Below, piece by piece: positions 19,041 through 22,791 of a stretch of DNA of 22,791 bases; within the stretch, counting starts at the first letter, position 1; each line of letters opens with the position of its first letter. This DNA comes from Phoronis australis (taxonomy: Eukaryota; Phoronida; Phoronidae). Below the pieces are notes generated by a model. That model was not told where the DNA came from, did no database searches, and saw only the letters and a program-made list of their open reading frames with translations. Position numbers and translations under genes: made by a program. The stretch spans positions 1-22,791 of the forward strand of contig NMRA01000351.1 in NCBI GenBank assembly GCA_002633005.1, read 5' to 3'.

Positions 19041-19538
19041 ACAAGTAGGCAACTACCATAATTATAATAGGAATTCAAGCAGCCAAGTACCATAATTATA
19101 AGAACTCAAATAGCCAAGTACCTTAATTATAACAACACAAGTTACCAAGTACAATAATTATAAGAACTCCAGTAACCAAGTACCATAATTATAAGAACTC
19201 AAGCTACCAAGTACCATTATAATAATAAGAACTCAAGTAACCAAGTACCATAGTCATAAGAACTCAAGTAACCAAGTACCATAATTATAAGAACTCCAGT
19301 AACCAATTACCATAATTATAAGAACTCAAGCTACCAAGTACCATAATAATAAGAACTGAAGTAACCAAGTACCATAGTCATAAGAACTCAAGTAACCAAG
19401 TACTATAATTATAAGAACTCAAGTAGCCAAGTACCATAATTATAAGAACACAAGTAAGCAAGTACCATAATTATATGAACACAAGTAAGCAAGTACTATA
19501 ATTATAAGAACACAAGTAGGCAACTACCATAATTATAA
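19041..19538. repeat. 31-bp minisatellite, about 16 copies, with higher-order structure
   Basis: The monomer is roughly AACTCAAGTAACCAAGTACC plus ATAATTATAAG, 31 bases, repeated 16 times with substitutions and a 3-base ATA insertion in one monomer. Variant monomers recur in the same order: CCAGTAACC, then AAGCTACC, then the TAGTCATAAG variant, then the plain monomer. The marker CCAGTAACC is at 19169 and 19296, and AGCTACC at 19202 and 19329, both 127 bases apart. Four monomers were therefore copied as a block. Each monomer contains the palindrome ATAATTAT. Confidence 0.95.
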
Positions 19539-20063
19539 AACGCTATCAATTTAGGTCTCAAAAACAGTCACCAAGGCTGTATTTTGGGGAATTGTGGACA
19601 TTCTATGGAGAAATGAAAAAAAGCAATTTGAGCATAATCTCTGTTGGAAACTTGTGAAGTTTTACCTTTATTTACTATTTGTGTAGATTATCATTAACCT
19701 GTGAAGCATTAAACTTACAAATTTTATGTGAAATATTCATATTGCACCCTAGTTACTATTTGTAATTCATTTGGTCACAGTTGCTCTTAAAGGCATATCG
19801 TGCAAATTTACAAAATTAATGCACACATTTATTTCCCATTAAATTCTTAGCAATGAATTGCAACATATACTTGCTCAAACTTAATGAATATTTTGAGATA
19901 AGTCGTAACGTGCGGCCTTCTTGGTAGTGCAAGTAGTTAATAGTCGAACAAATAGGTCCCCTATTCAAATCTGATTTTAGAACTAGTTACAACCTCTGAA
20001 AGCAGGTGTTATTCAGTTGGAGTAATGTGGTTTTCAAATCAGGAACCCACGTATCTGACTATA
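19539..20063. other. Non-coding stretch
   Basis: AT-rich, no gene. A faint tRNA-like segment at about 19911-19980 was considered and not accepted (see rejected items). Confidence 0.5.
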
Positions 20064-20571
20064 GGCCCTTTCATATTGACTTGACTCTGGTCTGAGCGGA
20101 GCGTCGACGTAAACAGCGCAGTTAACTGGACCGTTCGTACTGGCTTCGGTAGTTAATGAACATCAAAGTTAAAGCGGTTGGTGCCGCTGTTGTCATCGAA
20201 GTTATCGCAAGGTAGCGTTGCACGCTAAGATTTTTTTCTATGTTTCAATTTGGAAACATTTACATGTGCTAAGTGACAATAAACTTATTTTTAAATCGAT
20301 TGGTTATTATTAGAGCAAAATATAAGCAGCTATTAGTGACAGCTCTACCTTGTAACTGTTGACGATAACAGTGGCACCTGGCGATAACTTCGATTGGACC
20401 GAAGTTAAGCGTTCATACTGCACCGCACCGTCGAGGCTGCGCTATTAAATCCACCTGTTATCTGCGATGTTAACTGGAGCTGTTAACTGCGATCCAGGAC
20501 CGGAGTTAAGCGCTCATACTGACCGCAACTCCCCAAACCATAGACGCATGGACATTAAGTATGAAAGGCCC
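20064..20571. mobile_element. Foldback (inverted-repeat) non-autonomous element, about 508 bp
   Basis: The ends are inverted: GGCCCTTTCATATTGAC (20064-20080) against the reverse complement of the right end, GGGCC-TTTCATACTTAA (20555-20571). Inner arms also pair. CTACCTTG (20345-20352) and AACAGTGGCACC (20367-20378) complement CAAGGTAG (20208-20215) and GGTGCCGCTGTT (20180-20191). In addition CGATAACTTCGAT (20382-20394) complements ATCGAAGTTATCG (20195-20207). The right arm contains two direct copies of AGTTAAGCG(T/C)TCATACTG (about 20404 and 20505). No coding capacity is present. A clear target-site duplication is not visible, so the superfamily cannot be named. Confidence 0.7.
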
Positions 20572-21010
20572 GTATTATGCTGTACAATGTGTATTTGGAA
20601 CTGACCTAGCTGACCAAAGTTATGAAACTTGCAACGCCTGGTCAGTCCTTGAGATGGTTGTAATACCCCGAGTGTCCCTGAATTACCTTGAGTGTCTCTC
20701 AGCAGTGCCACAGAAAAATAATGATTATTTAAGGTGCGCCCTGTGATATTGCCTCTGAAGTGGTTAGGGAAGGAGGTGCCATTTCAAACAATCTGTAATC
20801 CCCTATGCTGCTGTTAGACACAGTTATTACTGAAGATTATGGAGTCCAGCATGTGTATATGGATGGTATGCAGTTCTGAAGAGTTCTTTGATGCTTCTTA
20901 ATGTAGCAGAGTTGCCACCATGACCCTGTGTCTCAAAAGAATTTTATTAACACATCTTTAGACTTTAATTACTATACTTCTTGCCTAAAACCAAGCCAAA
21001 AATTTAAACG
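20572..21010. other. Non-coding stretch
   Basis: No gene or repeat is recognised. The frame at 20928-21134 merely runs from here into the following repeat array. Confidence 0.5.
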
Positions 21011-21477
21011 AGAGCGCTCGGAGGAGCGACACTTAGCGAAATTACGCAAAAACAGGACGATGGGGAGGAGGAGGACGACGACAATCGTGACGATGAAGGT
21101 GGAGATTATGAACAACACGATAACATTCATGTGACTAGCGAACAAATCTGTAAGAAATAGCCTGCAGTCTTGTTCACGCGCCCGGTAAACTGGCAACAGT
21201 GCGAGAGTGCTCGGAGGAGATACACTTGGCAAAATTACGCGAAAACAGGACGATGGGGAGGAGGACGACGACGGTCATGATGATGAAGGCGGAGATTATG
21301 AACAACACGATAACATTCATGTGACTAGCGAACAAATCAGTGAGAAATACCCTGCAGTCTTGTTCACGCACCCAGTAAACTGGCAACAGTGCGAGAGCGC
21401 TCGGAGGGACGACACTTGGCGAAATTACGCGAAAACAGGACGATGGGGTGGACGACGACGATCATGACGACTAGCGA
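21011..21477 (-). repeat. 190-bp tandem array of a diverged family submodule
   Basis: Units start with AGAG(C/T)GCTCGGAGG at 21011, 21204 and 21394 (periods 193 and 190), so there are about 2.4 copies. On the minus strand each reads GACTGCAGG(G/C)TATTTCT(C/T)AC, then ATGAATGTTATCGTGTTGTT, a GTCGTC-rich core, then GTAATTT(C/T)GC(C/T)AAGTGT. This is a diverged form of the submodule found twice per unit at 10912-15252. Each copy has an extra segment (TGTTGCCAGTTTACTGG, about 21183-21200 on +) not found there. Both strands have open frames, as expected from the triplet-like core. Confidence 0.85.
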
Positions 21478-21535
21478 GAAATGAAAAATATCTTGTGAAA
21501 GCCCGTTTAAAACTCTATCGAACTGTACAGATTTC
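21478..21535 (-). mobile_element. Short fragment of the repeat family fused to the 190-bp array
   Basis: On the minus strand it reads GATAGAGTTTTAAACGGGC, then TTTCACAAGATATTTTTCAT, matching the unit phrase GATAGAATTTTGAACGGGC and its sequel (about 13652-13690). It is joined to the last, incomplete 190-bp unit at GACTAGCG (about 21470-21477), where the earlier units continue differently. Confidence 0.75.
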
Positions 21536-21814
21536 TGATCAGTTAATATACATGGCAAGAAAAGAGAGCATTTAATCAAAATAAAAGAACAGTAGATGGC
21601 GCAACATAACGAACACAGCTCAACAAAGCTAAACCTACATCAGAGCAGCAAGAACGATCCAAGGAACAGTGCTAGGTGGGTCATTCGGGGTCAACAAACC
21701 AGTGTACAGTCGGACGATGCTAGCTGGGTCATTCGGGGTCAACTTGTACAGGCATAACCAAAAGAGAGCCAGCCAGGTGCGTGTGCTTGCATTGGCAATG
21801 CAACGGAGACCAAA
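21536..21814. other. Single-copy island with a 48-bp tandem duplication
   Basis: Within otherwise unique DNA, a 48-base unit starting GCTAGGTGGG at 21671 is followed by GCTAGCTGGG at 21719. Both contain GGGTCATTCGGGGTCA (21678-21693 and 21726-21741), that is, two GGGTCA half-sites spaced by four bases. No gene is recognised. Confidence 0.6.
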
Positions 21815-22791
21815 CAAACAGAAAATCTCGAATAATTCAAAAAGTAGACGTTGTAGCGAAAAATGGAAAATATCTTCTGAAAACCCTTTCACAACTCTAT
21901 CTTACTTGAACGTTTCGCAACATTCCATAACTTTTTGGAAAAAATTGAAATTTTGCCTTTTTTTTGAAATTCAAAGTCAAATAACTCGAAAACGGTAAGC
22001 CTGAGAAATACGCTCTCGTAGCCTTTTTGAAAGAGCATACTTCAAGGAATCCACATGCAAAAATTCATGTCATTTGCTCTTCCCATTAAAAACGCGACCG
22101 CAGAATGATTGAAAACGTGTGAACATGCGCCACAGCCGCCATGTTGAAAGTGACTTCCGGTTAAACAAAATTTTTATAAAAGCTTATTAATAGCAACAAA
22201 CACGTGACCAGTTTGAAACTCATTGGTTCGCAAATGCGCCCTCTAGAGGAGAAAATGTTTTTGGCCAGATATCGTGGTGTGCATGCGCCACTTCCAATAT
22301 TTCCGCCATCTTTGACCGGAAGTCAACGATTTTCGGCACAGTTGTAGCACATGTGTTCTATAATAATCCTCCACGTTTCAGCCCTATACGTCGAAAAATG
22401 CGGCCTCTACGAGCATTTGACTGTGAAATCGGATAAAAAATGGCCGCCATGTCCGCCATTTTGAATCCAATCATGACCAAAAACAATAGGCTTCCAGAAC
22501 TTTCCTTTCTGCAGGTTGTGTGCAAATTTCGTGAGAATCAGACGAAAATTGCGACCTGTAGAGTGCGAACAAAAAAACGAGGAGCGACACTTGGCGAAAT
22601 TAACCAAAAAGATGACGATAAAGATGATGGCGAAGATGACGAATATGACAACGATGGTGGCGAGGATGAGCAATAGAAGTAACAATAACATACACATGAC
22701 GAACGTAGAAGTCCGAAATCAGTAAGAAATAGGCTACAGTCTTGAGCGTCACTTGGCGAAATTAACTGAAAAGACAACGTTGGAGATGATG
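21815..22791 (-). mobile_element. GTCATC-module repeat family, reverse-strand copy, runs off the window
   Basis: On the minus strand, from 22791 downward: a submodule with TTAATTTCGCCAAG (about 22752-22765), a second GTCATC core (about 22610-22680) and TTAATTTCGCCAAGTGTCGC (about 22584-22603). Then come the promoter-like segment with CCGGAAGT, the CTCF-like GCGCCCTCTAGAGGA (22236-22250 on +), the AT-rich middle with its GAGTTATTTGACTTTGAATT phrase (about 21967-21986), and GAGTTATTTGAGATTTTCT-type sequence as in unit 4 (about 21823-21842). It is more diverged than the tandem units but nearly complete. Open frames: minus 22407-22697 (homologous to 12841-13125 and 13977-14330) and plus 22440-22676 (homologous to minus 12856-13110). 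Confidence 0.87.

Noticed and set aside
19041-19538. CRISPR-like array (31-bp repeats)
   Set aside because: The repeats are directly contiguous with no unique spacers, and the context is an animal genome.
19911-19985. tRNA-like or tRNA-derived SINE head (TGGTAGTGC as an A-box, TATTCAAATC as a B-box)
   Set aside because: The T-arm does not pair (CCCTA against CTGAT), the acceptor stem has no partner, and the B-box matches its consensus at only about six of ten positions.
21207-21467. Asp/Glu-rich frame GEEDDDGHDDEGGDYEQHD as an acidic protein
   Set aside because: It is created by the tandem GACGAC-type core, crosses a unit boundary and is open on both strands, so there is no independent sign of coding.

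Overview
This window looks like a piece of a non-vertebrate animal genome, probably a draft whole-genome shotgun scaffold from a marine invertebrate. The evidence is AT-rich, intron-scale non-coding DNA, animal-type LINE retrotransposons (an L1/Tx1-like copy and a CR1/Jockey-like copy), a decayed C2H2 zinc-finger sequence, abundant micro- and minisatellites, and foldback and tandem mobile DNA. A species cannot be named from the sequence. I see no intact protein-coding gene, no rRNA and no convincing tRNA.

Layout. Positions 1-5325 hold a dead L1/Tx1-like LINE on the + strand. Its endonuclease part (1-992) and its reverse-transcriptase plus C-terminal Cys-His part (2728-5325) are separated by a 1.7 kb insertion (993-2727). 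The reverse-transcriptase part carries a striking 20-bp/101-bp tandem expansion. Positions 5326-6485 contain a near-perfect 418-bp duplication joined at a single N, most likely an assembly artefact. Positions 6580-7178 are a reverse-strand copy of a repeat family that dominates the window, ending in three hairpin-bearing 50-bp repeats. Positions 7180-9940 are mostly non-coding, with an (AGT)n tract and a minus-strand LINE fragment (8995-9520). Positions 9945-10530 are a frameshifted multi-finger C2H2 pseudogene.

Positions 10912-15300 are a tandem array of about four units (full period 1139-1178 bp) of the same repeat family, interrupted by a 298-base sequence gap. Each unit combines a promoter-like segment (ETS, YY1, NRF1 and CTCF-like motifs) with two GTCATC-rich submodules ending in TTAATTTCGCCAAG. 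Positions 15300-18990 are non-coding, with a repeated motif resembling the CTCF core. Positions 19041-19538 are a 31-bp minisatellite with a four-monomer higher-order pattern. Positions 20064-20571 are a foldback transposon-like element. Positions 21011-22791 return to the family on the minus strand, including a separately amplified 190-bp version of its submodule.

No genes work together here in the pathway sense. The region is a nest of mobile and tandem DNA. Its most notable feature is an uncharacterised repeat family that carries a cluster of housekeeping-promoter-like motifs and keeps long reading frames in several copies.
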